From an uncultured Eubacteriales bacterium (GTDB lineage Bacteria; Bacillota; Clostridia; Oscillospirales; Oscillospiraceae), in the NCBI GenBank assembly GCA_900079765.1, contig LT599017.1, positions 1,829,766 through 1,893,765 on the forward strand: DNA of 64,000 nt, read 5' to 3'. Of this stretch, positions 32,614-42,230 are shown one piece after another. Each line of letters opens with the position of its first letter. Position 1 is the stretch's first letter. Under the pieces are notes generated by a model. It saw nothing but the letters and a program-made list of their open reading frames with translations, did not search any database and was not told the origin of the DNA. A program made the translations under genes and the position numbers.

Positions 32614-32651
32614 AGCACCCCCCTGAAATCAAGAGATTTCAGGGGGGTGCT
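32614..32651. terminator. Terminator between convergent regulators
   Basis: 17-base perfect arms AGCACCCCCCTGAAATC and GATTTCAGGGGGGTGCT around AAGA. Confidence 0.9.
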
Positions 32652-32663
32652 GACGGACTATCA

Positions 32664-33275
32664 TCATTCCTGCCCGACCGCGTGGCGCTCCAACGCTCCA
32701 CGATCTAAAAGAACCACCGAGCGATAGCCTGTTTTGAGCAAGCCCCGGCGCTCAAATTCACCCAGTACTCGGCTGACTGTCACCCGGCTCACCCCCACGG
32801 AAAAGCCGATCTCCTCGTGGGTGCAGGGAACTATGCCGCCCTCAGCGGGGAGGGAGAGGAGGTGCCGGGCCACCCGGCGGTCGGCGGAGAGGAAGGAACC
32901 GTCTACATGCTCGGAAAGGAGCCGCACCGTCCGGGCCAAATACTCCAGCATGGAGACTGCCAAGTCCGGGTGCGTGGCAAAGACAGCCGAAAGGCGCGCA
33001 CGATCCACGCTCACAAGCTCACACCGCGATACCGCCACGGCGGAGGAGACACGGGGCTGCTTGTCGAAGAAGGCCGCCTCACCGATCAGGCTGCCCGCCC
33101 GGTGGAGGGTGAGTGTGCGCTCGTTCCCCTCGTCCGAGCTGATAAAGACCTTTACAGTTCCCGACAAAATATAGTAAAATTGTTGTGCCTCGGTGTCCTG
33201 GAGGTAAATGAGCTGCCCGGGCGTGTAGACCTTCACGCTCTGCCCCTCTGCGAGGGGGTGCCAGATGTCGCTCAT
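32664..33275 (-). CDS. Crp/Fnr-family transcriptional regulator
   Basis: 203 residues. Residues 10-120 form the cyclic-nucleotide-binding-like barrel (VYTPGQLIYLQDTEAQQFY, then GSLIGEAAFFDKQPRVSSA). The C-terminal winged helix reads THEEIGFSVGVSRVTVSR. No Fnr cysteine cluster is seen, so oxygen sensing by iron-sulfur is unlikely. The start ATG 33275 overlaps the stop of the cupin gene by 4 bases, so the two are one operon and the cupin may act in the same response. Confidence 0.9.
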   Translation of the reverse strand: MSDIWHPLAEGQSVKVYTPGQLIYLQDTEAQQFYYILSGTVKVFISSDEGNERTLTLHRAGSLIGEAAFFDKQPRVSSAVAVSRCELVSVDRARLSAVFATHPDLAVSMLEYLARTVRLLSEHVDGSFLSADRRVARHLLSLPAEGGIVPCTHEEIGFSVGVSRVTVSRVLGEFERRGLLKTGYRSVVLLDRGALERHAVGQE

Positions 33276-33748
33276 GGCCCGCCAGCCTCCCCGTTGGGAT
33301 AGGGCGACCAAGTCTCGTCCAGCCCTCCGCCGGAGAAGATGCGCCGGACTCCGTTGGACTTTTGCAGATACATATCGTTGTCGGGATAGTAGCAGGTATC
33401 CTCCGGCTCCACGGTGCCCACGTCCAAAATCACCAGCGGGGCGGAACTGGAGTTATAAAAGGTGTGGGCGATCTGCTCCCCGGCGGGCTTGGCGAAGAAA
33501 TCTCCCTTTGAGACGGGGTGTTCCTCCCCGGAAAGCCGCAGTGTCCCGGCCCCCTCCAGCACAAGGAAGAACTCCTCCTGCTGGGAGTGGCTATGGTACT
33601 TGGTGCTGTAAGCACCGGGGGGGACCGAGTCGATATTGACGTATAGCCTCCGGCTCCCCGCAGCCTCACCCAAGGATTGGGTGGCAAGCCCCACAGCGTC
33701 GTGCCAGAGATATTGATTATCTAGCGCATCAAGGCGGAGTATTTCCAT
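33272..33748 (-). CDS. Cupin-domain protein
   Basis: 158 residues. The conserved cupin core reads YHSHSQQEEFFLVLEGAG (His ligands and Glu) and later KPAGEQIAHTFYNSS (second motif with His). It may bind a metal, as a small dioxygenase, isomerase or ligand sensor. Start ATG 33748 with AAGGGG 8 bases upstream. It is translationally coupled to the Crp-type regulator and divergent from leuC, 99 bases apart. Confidence 0.85.
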   Translation of the reverse strand: MEILRLDALDNQYLWHDAVGLATQSLGEAAGSRRLYVNIDSVPPGAYSTKYHSHSQQEEFFLVLEGAGTLRLSGEEHPVSKGDFFAKPAGEQIAHTFYNSSSAPLVILDVGTVEPEDTCYYPDNDMYLQKSNGVRRIFSGGGLDETWSPYPNGEAGGP

Positions 33749-33847
33749 GGCTATCGCCCCTTTCGGAATGATTGTAACACGCTTTACATTCTTTGCGCAA
33801 GCTAAATTGTTATCATAGGCGCAACGAGATAAAAGGAGGGACCCATC

Positions 33848-35107
33848 ATGGGAATGACCATGACCCAAAAGATCCTGGCGAAGCATGCGGGCCTTGCAAG
33901 CGTGGAGTCCGGGCAGCTGATAGAGGCCAGGCTGGACCTGGTGCTGGGCAACGACATCACCGCCCCTGTCGCCATCACTGAGTTTGACAAGGCTGGGCTG
34001 ACGGCGGTATTCGATAGGAACAAAATCGCCCTCGTCCTGGACCACTCCACGCCCTGCAAGGACATCAAGTCCGCCCAGCTCTGCGCTCAGGTGCGGGAGT
34101 TCGCCGGGCGGTTCTCTATCACCAATTTTTTCGACGTGGGCGAGATGGGGGTGGAGCACGCCCTCCTGCCTGAAAAGGGCCTTACAGCTCCCGGCGAGGC
34201 CATCATCGGTGCCGACTCCCACACCTGCACCTACGGCGCGCTGAACGCCTTCTCCACCGGCGTGGGCTCAACCGATATGGCCGCGGGCATGGCCACTGGC
34301 CTTGCCTGGTTTAAGGTGCCCTCCGCCATCAGGGTCACCCTGAAGGGCAGGCTGCGCCCCTATGTCTCAGGCAAGGATATCGTCCTCCACCTCATCGGCG
34401 AGATCGGCGTGGATGGCGCTCTATACAAGTCCCTGGAGTTTGCCGGTGAGGGTATCGGCCAGCTCACCATGGACGACCGCTTTACCATCGCCAATATGGC
34501 CATTGAGGCGGGCGCCAAGAACGGCATCTTCCCCGTGGATGCCGCCACCCGCGCCTATCTGGACGGCAGGGTGAGCCGGGCGTGGGAGGCCGTGGAGCCC
34601 GATGCCGACGCGGTATACGAGAGGGAAGTGGTTATCGACCTGGACACTCTCCGTCCCACTGTGGCCCTGCCCCATCTGCCCTCGAACACACGCACTGTGG
34701 ATCAGGTGGCGGGCACCCCCATCCAGCAGGTGGTCATCGGCTCCTGCACCAATGGGCGGCTGGAGGACCTGCGCCAGGCCGCCGAGGTGCTGAAGGGCCG
34801 CAAGGTGGCCAAGGGCGTGCGCTGCATCGTGTTCCCCGCCACCCAGCAGATCTATCTGGATGCCATGAAGGCGGGCTATGTGGAGACCTTTATTGAGGCA
34901 GGCTGCGCCGTCTCCACTCCTACTTGCGGACCATGTCTCGGCGGGCACATGGGCGTCCTCTCAGACGGGGAGCGGGCCATCTCCACCACTAACCGCAACT
35001 TCGTGGGCCGCATGGGCCCCGTCAGCTCTGAGATTATCCTCGCAAACCCCGCCGTTGCGGCGGCTTCAGCCGTCACCGGTGTTGTAACCGACCCGGCGAC
35101 TCTATAA
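33848..35107 (+). CDS. leuC: 3-isopropylmalate dehydratase, large subunit
   Basis: 419 residues, the archaeal/clostridial short type. It isomerises 2- to 3-isopropylmalate in leucine synthesis. The [4Fe-4S] cysteines are in [11 protein letters not shown] and [30 protein letters not shown] is the aconitase signature. The small subunit follows 14 bases later. AAAGGAGG is 8 bases before ATG. leuA is not in the window. Homoaconitase-type relatives are possible, but the downstream leuB supports the leucine role. Confidence 0.94.
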   Translation: MGMTMTQKILAKHAGLASVESGQLIEARLDLVLGNDITAPVAITEFDKAGLTAVFDRNKIALVLDHSTPCKDIKSAQLCAQVREFAGRFSITNFFDVGEMGVEHALLPEKGLTAPGEAIIGADSHTCTYGALNAFSTGVGSTDMAAGMATGLAWFKVPSAIRVTLKGRLRPYVSGKDIVLHLIGEIGVDGALYKSLEFAGEGIGQLTMDDRFTIANMAIEAGAKNGIFPVDAATRAYLDGRVSRAWEAVEPDADAVYEREVVIDLDTLRPTVALPHLPSNTRTVDQVAGTPIQQVVIGSCTNGRLEDLRQAAEVLKGRKVAKGVRCIVFPATQQIYLDAMKAGYVETFIEAGCAVSTPTCGPCLGGHMGVLSDGERAISTTNRNFVGRMGPVSSEIILANPAVAAASAVTGVVTDPATL

Positions 35108-35121
35108 GGAGGCGACCTAAC

Positions 35122-35610
35122 ATGTCTAAAGTTTATAAATATGGCGACAACGTGGATACTGACGTCATCATCCCCGCCCGCCACCTTAATAACCCGGACC
35201 CCAAGTCCTTGGCCTCCCACTGTATGGAGGACATCGACGCTGACTTCGCCGGTACGGTCCGGCCCGGCGACATCGTGGTGGGGGGTGCCAACTTCGGCTG
35301 CGGGTCCTCCCGTGAACACGCGCCTCTGGCCCTCAAGTCCTGCGGCGTGAAGTGCGTCATTGCGGCCTCCTTCGCCCGTATCTTCTACCGCAACTCCATT
35401 AACATCGGTTTTCCCATTCTGGAGTGCCCGGAGGCCTCCTCTGAGATCCAGGCGGGGGACGCGGTCAGTGTGGACTTTGCCTCGGGGACCATCACCGACG
35501 AGACCACCGGCAAGACCTACCAGGCCGCTCCCTTCCCGGCCTTCATCAACGGCATTATCGAGAGCGGCGGGCTGTTGAGCTCCCTGAAAGCTCGCGGGGT
35601 GGCGAAGTGA
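35122..35610 (+). CDS. leuD: 3-isopropylmalate dehydratase, small subunit
   Basis: 162 residues, standard for the short type. Opens with VYKYGDNVDTDVIIPARHL and includes the substrate-binding loop FGCGSSREHAPLALK and FARIFYRNSINIGFP. It completes the enzyme with leuC. AAGGAGG precedes ATG. Its TGA overlaps a GTG start of the next gene, so the next gene is translationally coupled. Confidence 0.95.
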   Translation: MSKVYKYGDNVDTDVIIPARHLNNPDPKSLASHCMEDIDADFAGTVRPGDIVVGGANFGCGSSREHAPLALKSCGVKCVIAASFARIFYRNSINIGFPILECPEASSEIQAGDAVSVDFASGTITDETTGKTYQAAPFPAFINGIIESGGLLSSLKARGVAK

Positions 35611-36137
35611 CGGCGGATTGCGGACTGTTCCTGCGCCGTCCCACAGAGAAGGACGAGGAACAGGTATTGGCCTATCGTCAGGCTTTTTTGGAGCGGGGCG
35701 ACAGCTTGGACGGCACGGCGGGCCTCTGCGCAGCGGCGACTTACGGGGGCTGGCTCAGCGCTCTCCGGGACAACGAATCTCCGGACACCGTGCGACCGGG
35801 CCTTGTGGATGCAACTACCTTTCTGGCTGTCAGCGGCGCGGATGGACACTTGGTCGGTATGATCGACATCCGGCACCGGCTCAACGCATATTTAGAGCAG
35901 TTTGGCGGTCATATCGGGTACAGCGTCCTGCCTTCTGAGCGGAGGAAGGGCTGCGCGGCCGAGATGCTCCGCCTGGCGCTGGAGTGGTGCCGTGATTATG
36001 GGATGGAACGGGTTTTGGTTACCTGCGACAGCGAGAACACGGCATCGGAGCGGACCATCCTTTCAAACGGCGGTGTTTTGGAAAACAAGGTACCCGAGGG
36101 CGAGGGGCGGACCTGCCGCTACTGGATTTCATTGTGA
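35607..36137 (+). CDS. GNAT-family acetyltransferase inside the leu operon
   Basis: 176 residues. The acetyl-CoA loop is SVLPSERRKGCAAEMLRLAL, i.e. R-R-K-G-x-A, followed by VTCDSENTASERTIL, which is common in amino-acid or small-molecule acetylases. Start GTG 35607 overlaps the leuD stop (GTGA). The role in leucine synthesis is unknown; its insertion between leuD and leuB suggests co-regulation, not a shared step. Confidence 0.85.
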   Translation: MTADCGLFLRRPTEKDEEQVLAYRQAFLERGDSLDGTAGLCAAATYGGWLSALRDNESPDTVRPGLVDATTFLAVSGADGHLVGMIDIRHRLNAYLEQFGGHIGYSVLPSERRKGCAAEMLRLALEWCRDYGMERVLVTCDSENTASERTILSNGGVLENKVPEGEGRTCRYWISL

Positions 36138-36155
36138 GAGAGAGGGTCGTTTGAA

Positions 36156-37232
36156 ATGAATTATAAAATCGCGCTAATTAAAGGCGACGGCATCGGCCCC
36201 GAAGTCGTGAACGAGGCTGTTAACGTTCTGGAGGCCGTGGGAAGGAAGTTCGGCCATACCTTCGCGTATGTGGACGTTCTTCTGGGCGGCTGCGCCACCG
36301 ACGCGGTGGGAAAGAGCTACCCCGACGGAACAGCCGAGAAATGCAGGGCCTGCGACGCTGTGCTCCTGGGTGCGGTGGGCGGCCCTAAGTGGGGTTCTGA
36401 CAAGCCCTCCGAGCAGCGACCCGAGACCGCACTGCTGGCCATCCGTAAAGACTTGGGTCTTTATGCAAACCTCCGTCCCGCGGCCCTGCGCCCCGCCATG
36501 GTGGATGCCTGCCCGCTGAAAAAGGAGACCGCCGAGAAAGGCATTGACCTCATGATGGTGCGGGAACTGACCGGCGGCGTATACTTCGGCAAGCGGGACC
36601 GGTACGATACTCCCGACCGTGGGGTGGAGTGCACCGACCTGATGGCCTACTCCGAGCTGGAGATCGAGCGTATTGGCCGCCGCGCATTTGAACTGGCGCG
36701 GCTGCGCCGCAAGAAGGTCTCCTCTGTGGACAAGGCGAACGTGCTGGAGACTTCCCGTCTCTGGCGCTCGGTTATGCACCGTCTGGCCGAAGAATACCCC
36801 GACGTGGACTATGAGGATGTGCTGGTGGACAACTGCGCCATGCAGCTCGTCCGGGCTCCCGGTCAGTTCGACGTGGTAGTCACCGAGAATATGTTCGGCG
36901 ACATTCTCTCCGATGAGGCAAGCATGGTCACCGGCTCAATCGGTCTGCTGCCTTCCGCCTCCATCGGCGATACCACCCCGGGCCTTTACGAGCCCATCCA
37001 TGGCTCCGCCCCAGACATCGCGGGCCAGGACAAGGCAAACCCCATAGCCACCATCCTTTCCGTTGCTATGATGCTGCGCTACTCCTTCCAGCTCCCCGCC
37101 GAGGCAGATGCCGTCGAGCACGCGGTGGACGCGGTGCTGGCAGAGGGCTGGCGCACGGCGGACATCGCCGAGACGGGCGCTGCCCCCGTCGGTACGAGGA
37201 AAATGGGCGAGCTGATCCGCGGCAAAATATAA
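36156..37232 (+). CDS. leuB: 3-isopropylmalate dehydrogenase
   Basis: 358 residues, normal. It oxidises and decarboxylates 3-isopropylmalate with NAD+. [20 protein letters not shown] opens the fold; [14 protein letters not shown] holds the substrate Arg; and the metal site is in [29 protein letters not shown] is the C-terminal family mark. GAGAGAGGG stands 9 bases before ATG. Confidence 0.96.
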   Translation: MNYKIALIKGDGIGPEVVNEAVNVLEAVGRKFGHTFAYVDVLLGGCATDAVGKSYPDGTAEKCRACDAVLLGAVGGPKWGSDKPSEQRPETALLAIRKDLGLYANLRPAALRPAMVDACPLKKETAEKGIDLMMVRELTGGVYFGKRDRYDTPDRGVECTDLMAYSELEIERIGRRAFELARLRRKKVSSVDKANVLETSRLWRSVMHRLAEEYPDVDYEDVLVDNCAMQLVRAPGQFDVVVTENMFGDILSDEASMVTGSIGLLPSASIGDTTPGLYEPIHGSAPDIAGQDKANPIATILSVAMMLRYSFQLPAEADAVEHAVDAVLAEGWRTADIAETGAAPVGTRKMGELIRGKI

Positions 37233-37249
37233 GCCGATTGGAGGGCACT

Positions 37250-37942
37250 ATGAAAACGATAGGAATGCTGGGCGGCATGAGCTGGGAGAGCACAGTGACC
37301 TACTACCAGCTCATCAACACCGCCGTTAAGGAGCGGCTTGGAGGGTTTCACTCCGCCAAGTGCCTACTGCACAGCGTAGACTTCGCGGAGATTGAGGCGT
37401 ATCAGTCTCAAGGCGACTGGGACCGGGCAGGGGAACTGCTGGGTGAGGCCGCTGCCGGGCTGGAGCGGGCCGGGGCCGACTTCCTGCTCATCTGTACCAA
37501 CACCATGCACAAGGTCGCGCCCCAGATCGCCGGACATCTCTCCATCCCCATCCTGCACATCGCGGAGGCCACCGCTGATGAGCTGGAGGCGCACGGCATC
37601 CGTACCGTCGGTCTTCTGGGCACCAAGTACACCATGCAGCAGGATTTCTATAAGAATAAGCTCCTGGAGCGTGGCGTCCAGGTCCTGACTCCGGAGGAGG
37701 GGGAGATGGAGCTTATAAACTCGGTCATATTCGATGAGCTGTGCAAGGGCGTCGTCTCTGAGACCTCAAAGGCCGCGTACCTGAGCATCATAGCGCGCCT
37801 TGCTGAGCACGGAGCTCAGGGCGTTATCCTGGGGTGTACAGAAATCGGGCTTTTAGTCTCCCAGGGGGATACATCCGTGCCACTGTTCGACACTGCCTAT
37901 ATCCACGCCTCCCGGGCCGCGAAGCTGGCACTGGAGGAATGA
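37250..37942 (+). CDS. Aspartate/glutamate racemase family protein
   Basis: 230 residues. MLGGMSWESTVTYYQLIN opens the fold. The two catalytic cysteines are in LICTNTMHK and LGCTEIGLL, so it should be cofactor-independent. GGAGGG precedes ATG 37250; an in-frame TTG at 37238 is less likely. The substrate may be aspartate or another acidic amino acid. It is the last gene of the leu run, followed by a strong terminator. Confidence 0.9.
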   Translation: MKTIGMLGGMSWESTVTYYQLINTAVKERLGGFHSAKCLLHSVDFAEIEAYQSQGDWDRAGELLGEAAAGLERAGADFLLICTNTMHKVAPQIAGHLSIPILHIAEATADELEAHGIRTVGLLGTKYTMQQDFYKNKLLERGVQVLTPEEGEMELINSVIFDELCKGVVSETSKAAYLSIIARLAEHGAQGVILGCTEIGLLVSQGDTSVPLFDTAYIHASRAAKLALEE

Positions 37943-37984
37943 AATAACAAGGCCGCTGAACGTAAGATAGCGGCCTTGTTATTT
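37942..37984 (+). terminator. Strong terminator after the leu/racemase operon
   Basis: 16-base perfect arms AAATAACAAGGCCGCT and AGCGGCCTTGTTATTT. The end of the right arm also supplies the -35 box of the coaX promoter. Confidence 0.9.
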
Positions 37985-38004
37985 GGCGCTTTTTGTGTTA
38001 AAAT
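37976..38004 (+). promoter_or_regulatory. coaX promoter overlapping the terminator
   Basis: TTGTTA (37976-37981), 17 bases, TAAAAT (37999-38004). Its -35 is inside the 3' arm of the terminator hairpin. Confidence 0.6.
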
Positions 38005-38037
38005 CCCAATTGACACTGGGAAAGGGAAGTGGGAAAA

Positions 38038-38823
38038 TTGGTGCTGGCAATTGATATCGGTAACTCGGCCACTACTGTGGGTCTTTTTACGCCGGACGGC
38101 GTGCTCCGTTTCTGCTCCACCCTTGCGACGCGGCGGGGCGCGACCCGAGACCAGTGCGCCATCGACCTCTCCCAGGTCTTCGGGCTCTATGGGGCGGACC
38201 TCAAGGCCGTCACCGGGTCCATCATCTCCAGCGTGGTGCCCCCCGCCACCGCCGCTATGTGCGGCGCGGTGGAGTTTTTGACGGCGAAGGCCCCCATGCT
38301 CATGGGGCCGGGGGTCAAGACCGGCCTGAACATCCGCTCGGACATCCACACCCAGATGGGGAGCGACATCGTGGCCTGCTCCGTGGCCGCCATCGCCAAG
38401 TACCCCGGCCCCATTATTCTGGTGGATATGGGCACCGCCATCGCAATGTCCGTGTTGGTAGGCAGTACCTATGAGGGCTGCGTCCTCTTGCCCGGCGTCA
38501 CAGTGGCGCTGGAGGCCCTCTCCGACCAAGCCGCCGAGCTGCCCCACATTTCTATTGAGCTGCCCCCCTCTATCTTGGGTCGCAACACGTTGGACGCCAT
38601 GCGCGCCGGCGTAGTCTATGGCAACGCCAGCGCCATCGACGGCATGATTGAGCGGCTGGAGCAGGCCTCCGCCCCTGCCGCCACGGTGGTGGGCACCGGC
38701 ACAGCCGGAGCGGAAGTTCTGCAATACTGCAAGCGCAAAATCATTTACGATGCCGACCTGCTCCTGAATGGGCTCTATCTTATTTACAGGAAGAGCACCG
38801 AAAATCGGGCGCGGAAGGCATAA
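38038..38823 (+). CDS. coaX: Type III pantothenate kinase
   Basis: 261 residues. It phosphorylates pantothenate, the first step to CoA. LAIDIGNSATTVGLF is the ASKHA phosphate loop; LVDMGTAIAMSVL is the second; GVYG-type text appears as GVVYGNASAIDGMI. TTG 38038 is chosen because AAAGGGAAG lies about 9 bases before it and family members start just here; GTG 38029 directly abuts that site. Next to a vitamin-uptake component. Confidence 0.93.
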   Translation: MVLAIDIGNSATTVGLFTPDGVLRFCSTLATRRGATRDQCAIDLSQVFGLYGADLKAVTGSIISSVVPPATAAMCGAVEFLTAKAPMLMGPGVKTGLNIRSDIHTQMGSDIVACSVAAIAKYPGPIILVDMGTAIAMSVLVGSTYEGCVLLPGVTVALEALSDQAAELPHISIELPPSILGRNTLDAMRAGVVYGNASAIDGMIERLEQASAPAATVVGTGTAGAEVLQYCKRKIIYDADLLLNGLYLIYRKSTENRARKA

Positions 38824-38839
38824 TAATATCGTACCCATT

Positions 38840-38868
38840 GCGGCGCTCAGGTAGAGGCTCGACGCCGC
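38840..38868 (+). promoter_or_regulatory. Hairpin in the leader of the ECF component gene
   Basis: GCGGCG and CGCCGC arms around a 17-base loop containing GGTAGAGGC. A second C-rich segment follows before AGGAGG. It may be a regulatory leader; it is too short for a lysine riboswitch despite the GGTAGAGGC. Confidence 0.4.
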
Positions 38869-38923
38869 GGGTAAATATTTGCCCTGCACCCTCTAAAGAG
38901 GGGCGGGAGCAGGAGGTTTTTTT

Positions 38924-39544
38924 ATGGCAAACACAAACCGGAAGATCAACAGGATGGTGCGGTTGGGCGTACTGACCGCCATCATTTTCCTGCTGGCTTT
39001 CACCCCCCTGGGCTATCTAGTGATTGGACCTATCGCGGCCACTACCATCCAGATGCCCGTCATTATCGGCGCAGTGCTTATGGGTCCGGCGGCGGGCGCA
39101 ATCCTCGGCGGTTTCTTTGGCCTCTCCGCCATCATTAAGGTTCTGACCATGCCGGGGGCCGACGTCTTCGCTACCGCCGTTTTGACCTACACGCCCCTTG
39201 GCTACCTCGTGATCTGCCTGGTGCCCCGCATCCTGATGGGGTGGCTGTCCGGCCTGCTCGGCAAGGTGCTGAATAAAGCGCCGATACTGCAGGGTAAAAA
39301 ATCCGTGATCGGGTACGGTATCGCAGGTCTTGTGGGTTCTCTTTTAAATACTGTTCTCTATTTGGGCGCTCTCTGGGGCATTGCAGCCCAGGTGATTGCC
39401 AACTCCTATGGCGTGGATTTGAGCGGCGTGGGCGCGATCGTGATAGCTACGGCTACCGGCGCAGGTATCCCGGAGGCAATTGTCTCCTGCCTGGTGGTGG
39501 CTGCGGTCTGCCGGGCAATGAAAGCGCTGGATAAAACCCTATAA
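38924..39544 (+). CDS. ECF transporter substrate-binding (S) component, probable pantothenate
   Basis: 206 residues with about six membrane helices. MVRLGVLTAIIFLLAFTP opens the S-component fold, with the small-residue helix that docks to the T component. PVIIGAVLMGPAAGAILGG is characteristic of the COG4684-like group linked to pantothenate. The shared ATPases (EcfA, EcfT) are not in the window. The assignment of pantothenate rests on the coaX neighbour 100 bases upstream. Confidence 0.85.
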   Translation: MANTNRKINRMVRLGVLTAIIFLLAFTPLGYLVIGPIAATTIQMPVIIGAVLMGPAAGAILGGFFGLSAIIKVLTMPGADVFATAVLTYTPLGYLVICLVPRILMGWLSGLLGKVLNKAPILQGKKSVIGYGIAGLVGSLLNTVLYLGALWGIAAQVIANSYGVDLSGVGAIVIATATGAGIPEAIVSCLVVAAVCRAMKALDKTL

Positions 39545-39574
39545 TTATCATCTTAATCACTGGAGGCATCTAGC

Positions 39575-40765
39575 ATGAAAAACCTGTCCCAGATCGCGTC
39601 AGCAGTCCAGGCGTCCACCACCATGGCGATCGACTCCCTCTACAAGCAGATGAAGGCCGACGGCGTGGACGTGATCGGTTTCGGGGCGGGTGAACCCGAC
39701 TTTGCCACCCCCGACGAGATCAAGGCGGCAGGTATCTCCGCCATTGAGCAAAACCACACCAAGTACACCCCTGCCCACGGCATGCTGGAGCTGCGCCAGG
39801 CCGTGTGCAGCCGCCTGAAGGCGGACCGAGGACTCGTGTACAGCCCCAGTCAGATTGTGGTGGGCAGCGGCGCCAAGCATGTGGTCTACACCGCTCTCCG
39901 GGCTATTATCGACCCCGGAGACGAGGTCATTCTCCCCGCGCCCTACTGGGTGAGCTATATCGAGCTCATCAAGATGATGGGCGGCGTCCCCGTGGTGCTT
40001 TCTGCCGGTGAGGAGAAGGGTTTTAAGCTCTCCACCGGACAGCTGGAGGCCGCCGTTACGCCCAAGACCAAGGCTCTCATTCTCAACAACCCCTCCAATC
40101 CCACCGGCATGATGTACAATAGGGAAGAGCTCCAGGCCATTGCCAACCTCTGCGTCAAGCACGACCTCTATGTGGTGGCCGACGAGATCTACTGCGGCCT
40201 TGTGTACGACGGGCGGCCCTTTACCAGTTTCGCAACCTTGGGGGAGGAGATTAAGGAGCGTACTATTCTCGTCAATGGCGTCTCAAAGTCCTATGCGATG
40301 ACGGGCTGGCGCATCGGCTACGGCTGTGCCAACGAGCAAACCGCCAAGGTCATGGCAAATTACATCAGCCACTCCGCCGGGTCCCCCAGCACTATCTCAC
40401 AGGAGGCGGCCCAGGCCGCCCTTACCGGCCCGCAGGAGAAGATCGAGATTATGCGCCAAGCCTTTGAGGAGCGCCGGAATTACATCGTCGAGCGGATGAA
40501 CGCCATCCCTGGCGTGAGCTGCATCAAGCCCGAGGGCGCGTTCTACGTGATGATGAACCTGAAGGACATCTTCGGAAAGACTATCCACGGAGTGAAGATT
40601 AACTCCGCCGACGACTTCGCCGACGTGTTTTTGAAGAAGGGTCTGGTTGCCGTGGTGCCGGGCACCGGCTTTGGGGCCCCCGGCTTTATCCGCTGGTCCT
40701 ATGCCTGCTCCATGGGGAACATCAAGGAGGGCATGGACCGCTTAGAGAAATTTTTGGCGGAGTGA
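39575..40765 (+). CDS. aspB: Class I aspartate aminotransferase
   Basis: 396 residues. PLP-lysine site: NGVSKSYAMTGWRIGYG. IGFGAGEPDFATPDEI is the N-terminal substrate loop and NNPSNPTGMMYNREEL the cofactor-binding loop, together typical of the AspB-type branch. It exchanges the amino group of aspartate and 2-oxoglutarate, although the branch also accepts aromatic substrates. GGAGG is 8 bases before ATG. It overlaps the start region of purB; together they supply and use aspartate. Confidence 0.9.
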   Translation: MKNLSQIASAVQASTTMAIDSLYKQMKADGVDVIGFGAGEPDFATPDEIKAAGISAIEQNHTKYTPAHGMLELRQAVCSRLKADRGLVYSPSQIVVGSGAKHVVYTALRAIIDPGDEVILPAPYWVSYIELIKMMGGVPVVLSAGEEKGFKLSTGQLEAAVTPKTKALILNNPSNPTGMMYNREELQAIANLCVKHDLYVVADEIYCGLVYDGRPFTSFATLGEEIKERTILVNGVSKSYAMTGWRIGYGCANEQTAKVMANYISHSAGSPSTISQEAAQAALTGPQEKIEIMRQAFEERRNYIVERMNAIPGVSCIKPEGAFYVMMNLKDIFGKTIHGVKINSADDFADVFLKKGLVAVVPGTGFGAPGFIRWSYACSMGNIKEGMDRLEKFLAE

Positions 40766-40776
40766 GGGAGAACGAT

Positions 40777-42216
40777 ATGAGCGAGCATAGGATTTACGAA
40801 AGCCCTCTGTCATCCCGCTACGCCAGCGACGAGATGCAGTACATTTTCTCACCCGACAAGAAGTTTTCCACCTGGCGGCGACTCTGGGTAGCCCTGGCCC
40901 GGGCTGAGATGGAGCTGGGTCTGCCCATTGCCCAGGAACAGATTGATGAGATGGAGGCCCACCTCACCGACATCGACTACGACTCCGCGGCCCGCTGGGA
41001 GCAAAAGCTGCGCCACGATGTAATGGCCCATATCCACGCCTGGGGCGAGGTTTGCCCCAAGGCTATGCCCATCATTCACCTGGGGGCCACCAGCTGCTAT
41101 GTGGGGGATAATACCGACCTCATCCTCATGCGCGAGGGGCTGGAGCTGATACGGGAAGAGTTGGTGCGGGTCATCGCTGCGCTGAGCGCATTTTCTGACA
41201 AGTATAAAGCCTTGCCTACTCTCGGGTTTACGCACTTTCAGCCTGCCCAGCTTGTCACTGTAGGGAAGAGGGCTACCCTCTGGCTCAATGAGCTCCTCAT
41301 GGATCTCAGTGAGGTGGAGTACCGCATCGGCACCCTGAAACTCCTGGGCTCCAAGGGAACCACAGGCACCCAGGCTAGTTTCCTTGAGCTCTTCGAGGGG
41401 GACCACGGAAAAGTGCGGGAGTTAGACGAAAAGATTGCAAGGGAGATAGGCTTTACAGCCGTTGTCCCCGTGTCTGGACAGACCTATTCCCGCAAGCTGG
41501 ACGCCTCCGTACTGGCAACCTTGTCGGGCATTGCCCAGTCGGCCAGCAAATTTGCGAATGACCTGCGCCTTCTCTGTCACCTCAAAGAGGTGGAGGAGCC
41601 CTTTGAGAAGAGCCAGATTGGTTCCTCCGCCATGCCCTATAAGCGTAACCCCATGCGGTGTGAGCGCATCTGTGCTCTGGGGCGCTATGTAATGAACGAC
41701 GCGCTGAACGGTGCGGCCACCGCCTCGGTCCAGTGGTTCGAGCGCACGTTGGACGATTCAGCCAATAAGCGCCTCTCCATTCCGGAGGCTTTCCTGGCGG
41801 TGGACGCCATTTTGGGTATCTATGCCAACGTGGCTTCCGGCCTGGTGGTTCATGAGAAGGTCATTGAGCGCCACGTACTGGAGGAGCTGCCTTTCATGGC
41901 AAGCGAGAACATTATGATGGACGCGGTGAAACGGGGCGGCAACCGGCAGGAGCTGCACGAGCGTATCCGGGTGCTTTCTCAAGAGGCCGGAAGTAATGTA
42001 AAGGATAAAGGCCTTACAAACAATTTGCTGGATCTCATTGCTGCTGACCCGCTGTTCGGCATGACGCGGGAGGAACTTACTGCCCACCTGGAGCCGTCGC
42101 GCTACATTGGCCGCTGCGTGGAGCAGGTGGAAGAGTTTTTGGCGCAGGATGTCGACCCCATACTGGAGAAATACGCCGATGCGCTGGAGCGTAAAAATAC
42201 AGACCTGAAGGTCTGA
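40777..42216 (+). CDS. purB: Adenylosuccinate lyase
   Basis: 479 residues. It cleaves SAICAR and adenylosuccinate in purine synthesis. GSSAMPYKRNPMRCER is the fumarase/aspartase-superfamily signature with the catalytic Ser. SPLSSRYASDEMQYIF is the usual PurB opening. Start ATG 40777 after GAGGGAG; a GTG at 40762 overlaps the aminotransferase stop, giving a few extra residues. Next gene follows in 14 bases. Confidence 0.94.
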   Translation: MSEHRIYESPLSSRYASDEMQYIFSPDKKFSTWRRLWVALARAEMELGLPIAQEQIDEMEAHLTDIDYDSAARWEQKLRHDVMAHIHAWGEVCPKAMPIIHLGATSCYVGDNTDLILMREGLELIREELVRVIAALSAFSDKYKALPTLGFTHFQPAQLVTVGKRATLWLNELLMDLSEVEYRIGTLKLLGSKGTTGTQASFLELFEGDHGKVRELDEKIAREIGFTAVVPVSGQTYSRKLDASVLATLSGIAQSASKFANDLRLLCHLKEVEEPFEKSQIGSSAMPYKRNPMRCERICALGRYVMNDALNGAATASVQWFERTLDDSANKRLSIPEAFLAVDAILGIYANVASGLVVHEKVIERHVLEELPFMASENIMMDAVKRGGNRQELHERIRVLSQEAGSNVKDKGLTNNLLDLIAADPLFGMTREELTAHLEPSRYIGRCVEQVEEFLAQDVDPILEKYADALERKNTDLKV

Positions 42217-42230
42217 AGGAGGTCATTGTC

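Noticed and set aside
38840-38868. Lysine riboswitch-like GGTAGAGG text
   Set aside because: The leader is about 100 bases, far too short for the five-helix lysine riboswitch, and the gene is a vitamin-type transporter.
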